Below, one piece after another: positions 9,375-18,478 of a stretch of DNA of 64,000 bases (the first letter of the stretch is position 1; each line of letters opens with the position of its first letter). The stretch lies in the NCBI GenBank assembly GCA_009773645.1, contig WSYB01000004.1, positions 43,213 to 107,212 of the forward strand, read 5' to 3'. The position numbers were made by a program, and so were the translations under genes. The notes under the pieces were generated by a model. That model did no database searches and was not told where the DNA came from. It saw only the letters and a program-made list of their open reading frames with translations. This DNA comes from Geobacteraceae bacterium. Its GTDB lineage: Bacteria; Desulfobacterota; Desulfuromonadia; Geobacterales; Geobacteraceae.

Positions 9375-12300
9375 TTATTGAAACATTTTTTCCTGACGTT
9401 GAATCTTTAGAACCCGCATAATTTTGGGTTTACTCCCATGTACCACCATCTCAACCTCATCGCCCACGGTAGTGTCTAACAATGCTTTTGCAAGAGGCGT
9501 ATTTTCGTTAATAAGATTTCGTCGAGCATTGCTCTCCGAATCCACAATCATCACAGTGTGACGTTCCTCGGGCTTATCTACAGCGCAATAAGTTACTAAA
9601 TCCCCGACTTCGACAAAAAGTTCTTCAACCGAAACCGACAAGGAGGGGTCGAATGTGTCAACTGCCTCTTCTGCCGGCTGAACAACAGCTTCTTCTAACT
9701 CTTCAAAAACGTCTTCAATTTCATAATCTAGTGGTTCTGTCAGAGATTTTGCGCGGCGCTCTTCGAGGAAATTAAGCAACCGCTCTGATTCGCGTCGAGG
9801 GTTATAGAACCAGTCGGTTGACCATATGCGCCAAATGCGGTCTTTCCATCCCAGTGACTCTAATATTGCCTGGCGGATACGGTCACGGTCTCGGGCAGAA
9901 TTGCTGGAATGGTAGCTTGCTCCATCGCATTCAACAGCTGCCAGGAATTCACCCGGTCGGTCTGGATTGCGTACCGCCAAATCGATGAAAAAACCTGCTA
10001 CTCCCACTTGAGGAACAACCTCATAGCCTCGATTCCTCAACATATCGCCAACAGAAATTTCAAAATCACTGTCGGCTTCTCGTCCTGATACCTCCGTGCT
10101 GGTGAGAATGCCGTGCTTTGCGAAGTCCAAATACTCTTTCAAGGCCCTGGTGCCTGCTGGCGTATTAGTGGCAAGAATAATGTCTTCCGGAAGCATGGAA
10201 GTGAACAACTCAATTTTCCGTCGAGAACGGGTAAATAATACGTTGAGACGCCTCCAGCCATCAGGGCGGCTAATCGGGCCAAAATTCTGGCGAACCTTGT
10301 CTGTCCCTGCGGCCTTGCCGAATGTCGTAGAAATGAAAATTATATCACGTTCATCACCTTGAACGTTCTCAAGGTTCTTGACGAAGAACGGCCAGCCTTC
10401 CTCTTCCCAGTTCGAGATAAAAGTCTGGGCCTCTTCGATATTGCGTATCTTCTTGTCGAGCAAGTCTTCAATCAGGTCTCGCTGCGTCTGATTGAGCGTT
10501 ACTACACCCAGCGATTCTTCCGGGAATTTCATCATGTGCTCAATCACCGCATCGGCTACACGCTGTGCTTCAGGCATGTTCTGCCGGTCTTTGTAGGTTC
10601 CATTTTTTATATAGCGGTAACGGAGACCAAGACGGCTATTACGGGCAAATGGTGAGGGGAATACAATCAGTTTTCCGTTGTAGAAATGGTGGTTAGAGAA
10701 GGCAATCAAGGACTCATGCTGAGAGCGGTAATGCCATTTCAGAGTCCTAACTGGGTGAAAGAGCTGCTGACAGATGTCAAGGATGCTTTCTGAGCCTGTA
10801 AACACGGCAGGAGTATCCGAATCCTCTTCTTCGTCACCATCGTCAACCAGGCGGTCAAAAAAGTTGGTTGGAGGTAGCTGTTTTGGGTCTCCAACAACGA
10901 TTAATTGAGAACCTCGCGCAATAGCGCCAAGTGATTCTTCAGGACGTAGCTGTGAAGCTTCATCCATCACAATCATGTCAAAATTGATAGTGCCTTGCTG
11001 TATATATTGGGCAACGGATAATGGCCCCATCATGAAACACGGCTTAAGTGCTTGTACTGCTTTCCCGGCACGTCTGATTAGTTGGCGAATAGAGATATGT
11101 TTGGTTTTCTTACCTAATTCCTTCCTCAGGAGATGCATTTCTGTCAGTTCAGAAACCTTGTAACTTGTCACTCCATCAGGGACTTTCTTTGTCCTGTCAA
11201 TTTCATAAGCAAAGCTTCTTCCGGTGTGGCGAATAATATCTTTATCAAGTGCAACAAAATCTGAGCGCAACTTCTCATGATTTACGCCAGAGAACTTATC
11301 GAGTTCAGGAAATTGTATGTATATTTTTCTGCCTATTGAACGATAGACAACATACTCGAAAACATTTCCAATAGATTCAAACGGCAATTCTTTATTTTCA
11401 ATGTGGGTTACAAAGCTCTTTAGTCCTATATCGCGGCAAATAGTTCGTTGGGTGTAATATTTAGACCACGGCAGAACAGCCTCTAAATTTGCTACAGCAA
11501 ACTCAATCCTTTTGAGGAGTAAGTGAACATAGCCGTCTCCCAAACTATTCCAATTGTTTATCTCAAGTTCCCCAAAATCTCTTAATTCACTGAGCTTGTT
11601 TAAAAGATTGCGATGATTTCCCGTGATGTTCTGAAGCTGTACTTTTGACCAGTTAAAATTCTCAACGGCGTTATGACACAATATAAATGAAAATAGCGGT
11701 GTGCCTTGAATAGTACGTTTTTTTGAAACCACTTCACCCCATGAAAGGGTTGCAGAAAGCGATTCTAAATCAGTATCCATTCCATAAAAGAGGTCTTGCA
11801 ACATCGACATGATAGATTCGTCGCTACGGATTTTATGAATCAATACGACTGATTTCTTTTTAGAATTGAGGCCAGTTACGACCTCTTTAGCTGTTTTTCC
11901 AGTGGCACCAACGGGCTTTAAAAGATTGACCAAATCGGCGGCAGCAGCGATGCGGTGGCCTGCTATCGAATGGTATTCTTCCCAGCTTGCTGTAGTTGTC
12001 CTATCTGGATACTCTGCAAATTTTGACAACGAATCATCAAGCTCAAGCTTTGCAACGATAAAGGTACGAGTTTTCGAGGTATTGCAATTACTGTCGGCAT
12101 ATTCTGAAAGCGTTTCAGCAAGACTCTCGGATGCATGGGCAAGCCTTGCGAGCTGTAAAAGATATTCTCGCCAATTGATGCATGGAATTTGGGAGATGCT
12201 TGGAAGTAACGGCTCCAGCTTATCTTGAATCGCATGAATTCCATAATTCAGAGCATCAAAATCAGCTGAGGCTGATAACAGTTCCAGTTTCGCATTCAGT

Positions 12301-15300
12301 ACATCGACGGAACGTTTTGGTGATACATCATGTTTTACAAAATGTTGGAGATACGAAGAGGAGTCCCTAAAACCGTCTGCAATCAAGAGAATTTTTTGGT
12401 TATATCCATTCCATCCGAATTGCCTTAAAACAGAATCCATTTGAGTCGCAACGTCTTCAAGAAGCTGTCTGCTTTCTTGGAGGCAAATATCAAATTCGGC
12501 AGAAATCGCTTCCAGCCTTGCAGATAATGCTCCCAACTGATTAATCGTCTGCGAATTCAGCGAAGTCAGGTCAACTTGCTCAATGAAACCTGGATGCTTA
12601 AGCAATTCTGCCTGGCTCTCAATATACCAGTTATGCAGCCGTCTGATTTTTGAAAAATCTGTATCGAGACCCTTAAAAAGGGTGCCAAAAGTTTTTTGGA
12701 ATTCATCGTTTGAAATAAATAACGTTCGGTGCTCTATCCAGCAAACTAGAGAGGTGATTTTTGCTTCATATTCAGTAGCTTTACATTTTATTTTCGTCTT
12801 GGATACACTGTTGAAAAGCTTTTTGGCAGCTCTCCAATCTCCATTGAAGATATTGAAGAGGCTGTCACCGCGCCTAAAAGTCAGGATTGCGGCTTTTAGG
12901 TTCCCTAGATCTGGAAGAACATCAAGATAAAATTCGTTGGCAAGACTCTGCCGTTGCGAGTTCTCGGAGGAAAAGGCTCCTTCTGCCTTGGGTAACAGCT
13001 CCAAAGTCAGGGGATGCGCCAGGGACGCATGACGATAATCCAAAAGGTCGGATGGTGCTGACGCTGATATTTTGCTGACGGTCGCCAAAAATTCGATTGA
13101 TTTCTGTGTGCTGTCGAAGGGCAAACCTAGTTTGCTTGCATACCCCTCTATTTCATGTAGCAACCGGGTGATTCGGTCATGGAGGCTATGTAATTCATGC
13201 TGTCGTTTATCCAATTCCCCAATTGATAAGTCCGAGAGGTAGAATTCCGCCGCCTGCTTTGCTTTTTCTAGAACAGTCGAATCCACATTCACGCCAGGAA
13301 GAATTTCATCGATTCCATCGCCTTGCCCTAAATTCGCAATAGCAGATGGAGAGTCATCAAATTTCAAAGCCCTGCGTTTAGCTATGCTCGACACACGTTC
13401 AAGAGATTGCTCAAGCCGGGAGACCTCTTGTGACAGCAGCTTGGCTCCCTCCTTGATATATTTTCCCGGCTGCTCTACAAGGGATAGCGGCAAGGTAGCC
13501 TGAAGTCTTGAATCAAGATTTTCGAGACTTGAAACATAGATGGGGAGATAGTTACATGATAATTCGGAATTGACCTGTTTAAACCGAATCAGCGCAATTT
13601 CAGCACTTGAAACTGACTCTGCCAGAACATCAAGGGGCGTTGAGAAAGCAGCTTTAGCTAGTGTTTTTGTACACGTCTCTACAACCGGCTCAGCGGTATC
13701 ATATTCCAGTTGACAATCCGGGCATAATAATTTTTCCGATGCATTCCGGAGTTCCCTGGCGGATTCAACCTTTTGAATTACACCATTAAGAATGACTCTG
13801 TTGCGCTTCCCTAGTGGGTCAGTCGAGGTGAATACACGGGGAAGAAGTTCACTTTGTAAGTTTCCAGGAGGAACAGGTAATTCCTGAATGATTCGATTGA
13901 ATGAAGTCAAGTCATCAATCGAAGGCTCCTCCAAAAATGAAGCTTGATCCTGAAACTCAATTACGAGAACATACAACCCATCAGCAATGGCTTGAGCTTC
14001 ATTGATAATGCGGCCTATGGCAAAATCATCGCCTGGGGCAAGTGGTTTCGGAATAAAACCCCACCAGGGATGATTTGAATCGTAATTTTTTAATGTTGAA
14101 AAGAGTTGCCCGAGTCCTTCTAATTTTGCCCGAATATCCTCTATATGGTCGTATGTCCAACTGTCTGCCTTGGGTATGTTTAACGACTGGATTTTATTTA
14201 CCAAATCACCAATAGATTGACGATATTTCTCTGTTTTCCAAAAGACATCATAAACAGTCATTCCTAGTTCATTGCCAATTTGGCTTGAAATTATCTCGAC
14301 ATAACGATTCAAGTCTTTCTTGTGCCGATTGAGGGTAGTTATTTTGTTCTGAAAATGTTGTGGTAGAAAAAATTGAGCGTCCAGGCGGTCTTGCAAGTCG
14401 CTTAAGAGCTTTTTCTTTTGGGTCTTATGACTATGCAGTTCAAGGCAAAAATGCCCAAGGTGCGCGTGATTTAGGCGATGACGTACCACCTCAAGAGCCG
14501 CCAATTTTTCAGATACAAATAGTATCTTCTTTCCCGCCTTCAACCCAGCGGCAATGATGTTCGTAATTGTCTGTGACTTCCCTGTCCCTGGTGGGCCATT
14601 GATGACCATGTTTTTGCCAGAAAGCACGTCGATAATTGCGCTATGCTGGGATGAGTCTGCGTCATAGATTAACGGGAGGTCTCCTTGCGGGTGCGAATCA
14701 ATTTCATAATCTTCCGGGGAAAGGCTCACTTCGTTCCCGGAACCGCCAGAGAAAATTTCGTTCAATAAGGGATGGCTCAACAGCCCAGGCCACTTTTTCG
14801 GGTTGAGGTCGTCCCATATGGCAAGTTTTCCGAATGATAGAAACCCTAACGTGAGTTGATATCGGACTTTCCACCTTTTCTTATTCTTAACAGCCTGTGA
14901 GATACTGCTAAAGTAGGTGCCAGGCTCATCTTCATCGTTGAAATCAGGTAACTGGAGATTGAAATCCTGGCTTAATTTCTCTCGTAGAGTTTGGTTCTCG
15001 TGAACGTCCTCTCCTGAATAGTTAATTGCATATTGATAGGTTCTGGTGTCTGGGTCGATTGCCCCTCTATCAAGTGTAACGGGCACTGCAAGCAAGGGTG
15101 CAAATATTGGTTTTTCAGAGTCGTCACTGTCGTAAAACTCAAGAAAGCCGAAAATAAGGTACAACATGTTTGTACCAGTCTCTTCAATGACAGTTCGAGC
15201 ATCCGATGCAATTTTTTTGCTAACCTTATAAAGGTCTGCTGGATAATAGAGGGCTTGGAGCCTTGGAGTGTGTTTATGGGTTGATGAACAACAAGACTCA

Positions 15301-15653
15301 AGTGGAAAATCTTGTTCAACATCAATCCCCAGCGATTGAGCATGCGCTTTTACATCCGTTTTTTTTGTAGAATAACTATCGGGAGGTGGGTCTGGAATAA
15401 ACTTGATTGAAAGGGCCTTGCTTTCTATGAGACGACTGAACACAAGGTTAAGATTTGGTTTGTCTACAAACTGTAATGACCTGCCTTTGGGGTATCTGTA
15501 GCTGATAAGGCGATTTCGAGTTGAAAGGTCAAGCAGCTTGGTGCGGAGTTTTTGAAGAGCCTGCTCAATTGACATCCTGCCGCTGAAAAGGTCGCTTACA
15601 ATCCGGTCAGCATTCTCAGATTCGTAGATATTATCCTGTTGGACTTGCTCCAT
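9375..15653 (-). CDS. Giant DUF4011-type SF1 helicase with nuclease and GreA-like domains
   Basis: At 2092 residues this is the largest gene here. Residues 35-60 match the DUF4011 signature (LLDLSTRNRLISY). An SF1 (Upf1/Dna2-like) helicase has Walker A NGPPGTGKSQT near residue 351 and motif II MDEASQL near 1564, followed by VVGDPKQLPPT; about 1200 mostly helical residues separate them, with a CPDC pair near 646. Near 1890-1960 a Vsr/MTES_1575-type nuclease is visible (AAVECDGASYH), then a DUF3320-like stretch. The last 85 residues (NENTPLAKALLDTTVGDEV) resemble the GreA/GreB C-terminal domain. Related architectures occur in defence islands, and the neighbouring restriction-modification genes fit antiphage function. 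No frameshift is seen. Confidence 0.85.
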   Translation of the reverse strand: MEQVQQDNIYESENADRIVSDLFSGRMSIEQALQKLRTKLLDLSTRNRLISYRYPKGRSLQFVDKPNLNLVFSRLIESKALSIKFIPDPPPDSYSTKKTDVKAHAQSLGIDVEQDFPLESCCSSTHKHTPRLQALYYPADLYKVSKKIASDARTVIEETGTNMLYLIFGFLEFYDSDDSEKPIFAPLLAVPVTLDRGAIDPDTRTYQYAINYSGEDVHENQTLREKLSQDFNLQLPDFNDEDEPGTYFSSISQAVKNKKRWKVRYQLTLGFLSFGKLAIWDDLNPKKWPGLLSHPLLNEIFSGGSGNEVSLSPEDYEIDSHPQGDLPLIYDADSSQHSAIIDVLSGKNMVINGPPGTGKSQTITNIIAAGLKAGKKILFVSEKLAALEVVRHRLNHAHLGHFCLELHSHKTQKKKLLSDLQDRLDAQFFLPQHFQNKITTLNRHKKDLNRYVEIISSQIGNELGMTVYDVFWKTEKYRQSIGDLVNKIQSLNIPKADSWTYDHIEDIRAKLEGLGQLFSTLKNYDSNHPWWGFIPKPLAPGDDFAIGRIINEAQAIADGLYVLVIEFQDQASFLEEPSIDDLTSFNRIIQELPVPPGNLQSELLPRVFTSTDPLGKRNRVILNGVIQKVESARELRNASEKLLCPDCQLEYDTAEPVVETCTKTLAKAAFSTPLDVLAESVSSAEIALIRFKQVNSELSCNYLPIYVSSLENLDSRLQATLPLSLVEQPGKYIKEGAKLLSQEVSRLEQSLERVSSIAKRRALKFDDSPSAIANLGQGDGIDEILPGVNVDSTVLEKAKQAAEFYLSDLSIGELDKRQHELHSLHDRITRLLHEIEGYASKLGLPFDSTQKSIEFLATVSKISASAPSDLLDYRHASLAHPLTLELLPKAEGAFSSENSQRQSLANEFYLDVLPDLGNLKAAILTFRRGDSLFNIFNGDWRAAKKLFNSVSKTKIKCKATEYEAKITSLVCWIEHRTLFISNDEFQKTFGTLFKGLDTDFSKIRRLHNWYIESQAELLKHPGFIEQVDLTSLNSQTINQLGALSARLEAISAEFDICLQESRQLLEDVATQMDSVLRQFGWNGYNQKILLIADGFRDSSSYLQHFVKHDVSPKRSVDVLNAKLELLSASADFDALNYGIHAIQDKLEPLLPSISQIPCINWREYLLQLARLAHASESLAETLSEYADSNCNTSKTRTFIVAKLELDDSLSKFAEYPDRTTTASWEEYHSIAGHRIAAAADLVNLLKPVGATGKTAKEVVTGLNSKKKSVVLIHKIRSDESIMSMLQDLFYGMDTDLESLSATLSWGEVVSKKRTIQGTPLFSFILCHNAVENFNWSKVQLQNITGNHRNLLNKLSELRDFGELEINNWNSLGDGYVHLLLKRIEFAVANLEAVLPWSKYYTQRTICRDIGLKSFVTHIENKELPFESIGNVFEYVVYRSIGRKIYIQFPELDKFSGVNHEKLRSDFVALDKDIIRHTGRSFAYEIDRTKKVPDGVTSYKVSELTEMHLLRKELGKKTKHISIRQLIRRAGKAVQALKPCFMMGPLSVAQYIQQGTINFDMIVMDEASQLRPEESLGAIARGSQLIVVGDPKQLPPTNFFDRLVDDGDEEEDSDTPAVFTGSESILDICQQLFHPVRTLKWHYRSQHESLIAFSNHHFYNGKLIVFPSPFARNSRLGLRYRYIKNGTYKDRQNMPEAQRVADAVIEHMMKFPEESLGVVTLNQTQRDLIEDLLDKKIRNIEEAQTFISNWEEEGWPFFVKNLENVQGDERDIIFISTTFGKAAGTDKVRQNFGPISRPDGWRRLNVLFTRSRRKIELFTSMLPEDIILATNTPAGTRALKEYLDFAKHGILTSTEVSGREADSDFEISVGDMLRNRGYEVVPQVGVAGFFIDLAVRNPDRPGEFLAAVECDGASYHSSNSARDRDRIRQAILESLGWKDRIWRIWSTDWFYNPRRESERLLNFLEERRAKSLTEPLDYEIEDVFEELEEAVVQPAEEAVDTFDPSLSVSVEELFVEVGDLVTYCAVDKPEERHTVMIVDSESNARRNLINENTPLAKALLDTTVGDEVEMVVHGSKPKIMRVLKIQRQEKMFQ

Positions 15654-15721
15654 GTTAGCCTCAATATTGCAACACTTGAATTACTCCGCTATTTCATACA
15701 AGTTGATGTAAGGAGCAGTCA

Positions 15722-15779
15722 AGACACTTTTTTGTGTGTTCGACGACGTTTTTTTGCCTATCCAATCCAGAACCGGCAT
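15722..15779 (-). pseudogene. Remnant of a second mod 5' end
   Basis: On the minus strand this encodes MPVLDWIGKK, identical to the start of the Mod protein at 8956. A one-base indel in the A-run then shifts the frame; corrected, it continues NVVEHTKK against AVVEHHKK in Mod. Similarity fades after about 60 bases. It sits just upstream of the giant helicase gene, so a mod gene (or a duplicate of its start) once lay here. Confidence 0.65.
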
Positions 15780-15885
15780 TGCTTCTCCCTTGGAAATCTG
15801 ATAAGTTACCGCTGATTCCATTAATGAAATAAATTCGTGCATTTATACCATAATATATAAGATAAATCCACATAAAGGGCTATGC

Positions 15886-16427
15886 ATGCGTCATTCTTGG
15901 TTTCTAATCCCAGTCGTCCTTTTTTTACCTCACCACACCTGCCCTTGCCAAAGACCCCATCCGCATCTTTGACCCATGTGCCGTTACGAAGGTCAGCGAC
16001 GGGGATACCATAACCGCGGACTGCTCCGGGACGAAAATTAAGGCCCGGCTCTACGGCATTGATGCTCCAGAAACGACGAAAATCAACCGGAAGACTGGTC
16101 GGGTCAGCAAACAGGGTCAACAAGGCACAACAAGCACTAGCGGGGAAAATCAGAGGCCGGACGGTAAAGGTAGACGTTATGGACATTGACCGGTATAAGC
16201 GGCTGGTATCGGTGATTTCTCTCGATGGACGGGATATCAACCTGGAGATGGTACAGGAAGGCTGGGCCTGGGCATACCGGCAATATCTGCAACGGCCTTA
16301 TGCATCGGAATACATCGGGGCGGAAGAAAAGGCGAGGAAGCAAAAACTGGGGCTATGGAAACAAGCGAATCCGGAGCCGCCGTGGGAGTTCAGGAAGCTT
16401 CAGAAAAAGAGCAAAAGTAAATTATGA
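15886..16427 (+). pseudogene. Thermonuclease-family (SNase) gene with two frameshifts
   Basis: Read across frames, this is a secreted staphylococcal-nuclease-like protein of about 180 residues. It has a signal peptide (MRHSWFLIPVVLFL, then TTPALA in another frame), the SNase core VTKVSDGDTI and ARLYGIDAPET, and the second half GKIRGRTVKVDVMDIDRYKR plus GLW near the end. One shift falls at the T7/CC run near 15915; the other is an extra G near 16119, inside SKQGQQ-AQQALAGK. Both would have to be sequencing errors for the gene to be intact; otherwise it is dead. The 122-codon ORF from 16059 is only its 3' half. Confidence 0.75.
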
Positions 16428-16485
16428 AGAACGGTAACAAAGAATGGGCCTCTTAAAGCAGCAAAATTGTGGAGGAAATATCGCT

Positions 16486-17364
16486 TTAATATTTAGCCTT
16501 AACAGCCAATCTTTTTACTGAACTCGCGTATATATTTCGACTCGTAAACTTCTTTTGAGCACGTAACCATTCATCTTCGGAAATTTCTCCTGCAGCAAAT
16601 TTGAGCTTACTTTGGTGAAGTTCAGCACGCCAATTTTTCTTGGTCTTCCCGACTGACGCACCGTGGGCGATATTGATGCCAGTAACAACCTGACTTGAGG
16701 ATTTATCAAAAACACCACCTTTCGTTGGATGTATTCTATAACCCTCATCTTTTACTATCATTTTGACTTTGTTCTCGATTTCTTTTGGAATATCCTTACC
16801 AGAAAAAGTTACGTCATCTGCATAGATGGTGAATTTAAGTCCCCATTGCTTCGCGAGACCCAATAACCTGCTTTGCAATCGAAAAGTTACGATGTTGGCA
16901 ATATCCGTACTGGTCGGCGCCCCTTGTGGAAGTTGATAATCACATGTAACCAGCTTTGTGAGAAGAGAAGCTAAATCGTCATGACAACCAAGTTCGTCAA
17001 TAAAAGCCCGATTTACCCTCTCTGGCCTGACTGAAGGGAAAAATGACTTCAAGTCAAAAGTGAATATGACCGGATTTCCCAAATGCTCCCGTGCATTGGT
17101 AATATTTGATTTACCCTTGATACCGTAATTGGAAGGTATTCCGTAGTCGATTTGTGAAAATACAAGCTTATGGAGCTTTTTTTGAATACTTTTGAGGGAA
17201 GGATACGGTGACGAAAAGTTTCTCAAATCACCGGAAGGTTTAGGTTTACTCCACCGGCTATATGTATCATTTGCATTGTTTGCAATGCGCCATAGTTCAT
17301 TAATTGGAATACCGAGTAATGTTGCCAAATCTGATACCGTCTGGACTGGCAACCGGCGTTTCAT
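16486..17364 (-). CDS. Retron reverse transcriptase
   Basis: A 292-residue bacterial reverse transcriptase. Diagnostic retron features are all readable: NAREH (the NAxxH motif) near residue 89, FDLKSFFPSV in RT3, LPQGAPTSTDIAN in RT4, the catalytic YADD near 180 in RT5 and the VTG motif (VVTGINI) near 225. Retron RTs copy part of a partner structured RNA (msr-msd) into branched msDNA and typically act in phage defence. The ATG overlaps the stop of the XRE gene by 4 bases (17361-17364), so the two are co-translated. Length is slightly short but within the retron range. The arrangement resembles the HTH-associated retrons described as type VI, though that assignment needs a phylogeny. Confidence 0.9.
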   Translation of the reverse strand: MKRRLPVQTVSDLATLLGIPINELWRIANNANDTYSRWSKPKPSGDLRNFSSPYPSLKSIQKKLHKLVFSQIDYGIPSNYGIKGKSNITNAREHLGNPVIFTFDLKSFFPSVRPERVNRAFIDELGCHDDLASLLTKLVTCDYQLPQGAPTSTDIANIVTFRLQSRLLGLAKQWGLKFTIYADDVTFSGKDIPKEIENKVKMIVKDEGYRIHPTKGGVFDKSSSQVVTGINIAHGASVGKTKKNWRAELHQSKLKFAAGEISEDEWLRAQKKFTSRNIYASSVKRLAVKAKY

Positions 17365-17660
17365 GCTGCTTTCCCGCTCTGAAAAAGCAAGAGAGAAGCG
17401 ACATTTTCTTGCAACTTTCTATAGTTATCGGCGTTATCTGTGTCAAGCTCGCCGGGAATATCCGTAGATAGGAAATTTAAAGCGTCTTTTGAAATCTTGA
17501 ACTCCTTGGCAACACGCTCAATAATATCGGGACTTGGAATCCGTTTACCATTTTCAATCTGACAAAGGTAGTTTGCACTTATTTTCAGCTTTTCTGCCAA
17601 ATCTTTCTGCTGCCAGCCAAAGCTGATTCTCAACGATTTTATTAATCTTCCTACCTTCAT
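17361..17660 (-). CDS. XRE-family HTH protein coupled to the retron RT
   Basis: A 99-residue protein whose residues 3-65 are a Cro/C1-type helix-turn-helix (WQQKDLAEKLKISANYLCQI, then ENGKRIPSPDIIERV). A 30-residue acidic and helical tail follows. AGGTG precedes the ATG at 17658-17660. It could repress its own operon or serve as the effector or antitoxin partner of the retron; HTH proteins are the defining partner in one described retron class. Translational coupling to the RT supports a joint function. Confidence 0.87.
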   Translation of the reverse strand: MKVGRLIKSLRISFGWQQKDLAEKLKISANYLCQIENGKRIPSPDIIERVAKEFKISKDALNFLSTDIPGELDTDNADNYRKLQENVASLLLFQSGKAA

Positions 17661-17711
17661 TTTGCACCTATATTTACATGTGAGAAATGTTGAAAAAAAC
17701 GATTGATTAGT

Positions 17712-18011
17712 TTACCTCAGAAATTGTTCGATTACCTGTTTAGCTTCTGCCAAAAGCTCTTTCAGGAGCCTTACTGTTGGCATTAGCAATGGTACTAAGA
17801 TAAAAAGATGTTTAACTTTAGATACTCTTTTTTCTTCAGGTAATGACTGAACAACCTCCTTCTCCATTTCCATGAGAAAAACTTCAACTTCCATCATGGA
17901 ATCTCTGGTTGAGGAAACAGGGCCTACTGAATCACTTATCACGGTTACTAGTTGTTTTGCTTCTTTAATAGTTTCTAAGACTATCTTGACTTTCAGCTCC
18001 CTTCGAAACAT
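17712..18011 (-). CDS. Small helical protein at the head of the retron operon
   Basis: A 99-residue protein beginning MFRRELKVKIVLETIKE, rich in Lys, Glu, Val and Leu, with a hydrophobic stretch at about 69-80 (LFILVPLLMPTV) and amphipathic helices around it. A near-perfect ribosome-binding site (AGGAGGTGAAG) lies 6 bases before the ATG, which argues it is really translated. It is the first ORF after the structured leader and 50 bases ahead of the XRE gene. I know no family. It might be a membrane-acting effector or a structural helper of the retron; both are guesses. Confidence 0.7.
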   Translation of the reverse strand: MFRRELKVKIVLETIKEAKQLVTVISDSVGPVSSTRDSMMEVEVFLMEMEKEVVQSLPEEKRVSKVKHLFILVPLLMPTVRLLKELLAEAKQVIEQFLR

Positions 18012-18426
18012 ATGTCTTCACCTCCTTTCGTGTGGAATCCATGACGAAAAAAGGATGACAGCTCTTTTCCAAGCTACCATCATCCACCCCATTTGAGTTT
18101 GCATCGCTCCTTGGGCCTTTCGTCAATCGTATTTTGGAGCAACAAAAGAGCGTTGCCCTTGTCGAACACAAAATACCCGTGAACGACTCACCCATGCACT
18201 ACTTACGCATGCACGTGTGACAGCTTCATCTTCCGACGAAGTACGAGAAAACGGCTACTCCCTGTACCCCGCAAACAAACACACACTTAATACCCGTAGT
18301 GCGGGAGGGGGGAGATAACGGCTTTTCCTGGGGGTGAATGAGACCGCAGCTATGAAGAGACATATTTTGCCGCGATAAGTTATTCAGTTTTCAAGGAACA
18401 ACTCAGCGAACCACTGAGGATGCAAT
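18012..18426 (-). ncRNA. Structured leader, candidate retron msr-msd RNA
   Basis: About 415 nt on the minus strand between a consensus promoter and the first retron-operon ORF. Visible pairings: CTCAGTG with CGCTGAG near 18410-18390; CCCGCA with TGCGGG plus CTCCC with GGGAG, forming a long hairpin near 18320-18255; GTATTTTG (18169-18176) with CAAAATAC (18129-18136), enclosing GCAAC/GTTGC; and TGACGAAA (18118-18125) with TTTCGTCA (18042-18049), enclosing CCAAG/CTTGG. The inner loop GCTCTTTT (18144-18151) is fully complementary to AAAAGAGC at 18061-18068, a possible pseudoknot. Location upstream of a retron RT makes this the likely template RNA; which part is msr or msd is not resolved. Confidence 0.6.
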
Positions 18427-18432
18427 AATGCG

Positions 18433-18461
18433 TTTATACAATGCCCGAAAATTGTTGTCAA
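18433..18461 (-). promoter_or_regulatory. Consensus sigma-70 promoter of the retron operon
   Basis: On the minus strand TTGACA (18456-18461), a 17-base spacer and TATAAA (18433-18438) form a near-perfect sigma-70 promoter. The expected start, about 18426, begins the long structured leader. No other promoter of this quality was seen ahead of ORF99, the XRE gene or the RT. Confidence 0.75.
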
Positions 18462-18478
18462 GTTAATTTGACTGTGAG

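Noticed and set aside
15821..16240. 139-codon ORF antisense to the thermonuclease
   Set aside because: It is a chance frame over the SNase pseudogene, whose motifs are clear on the plus strand.
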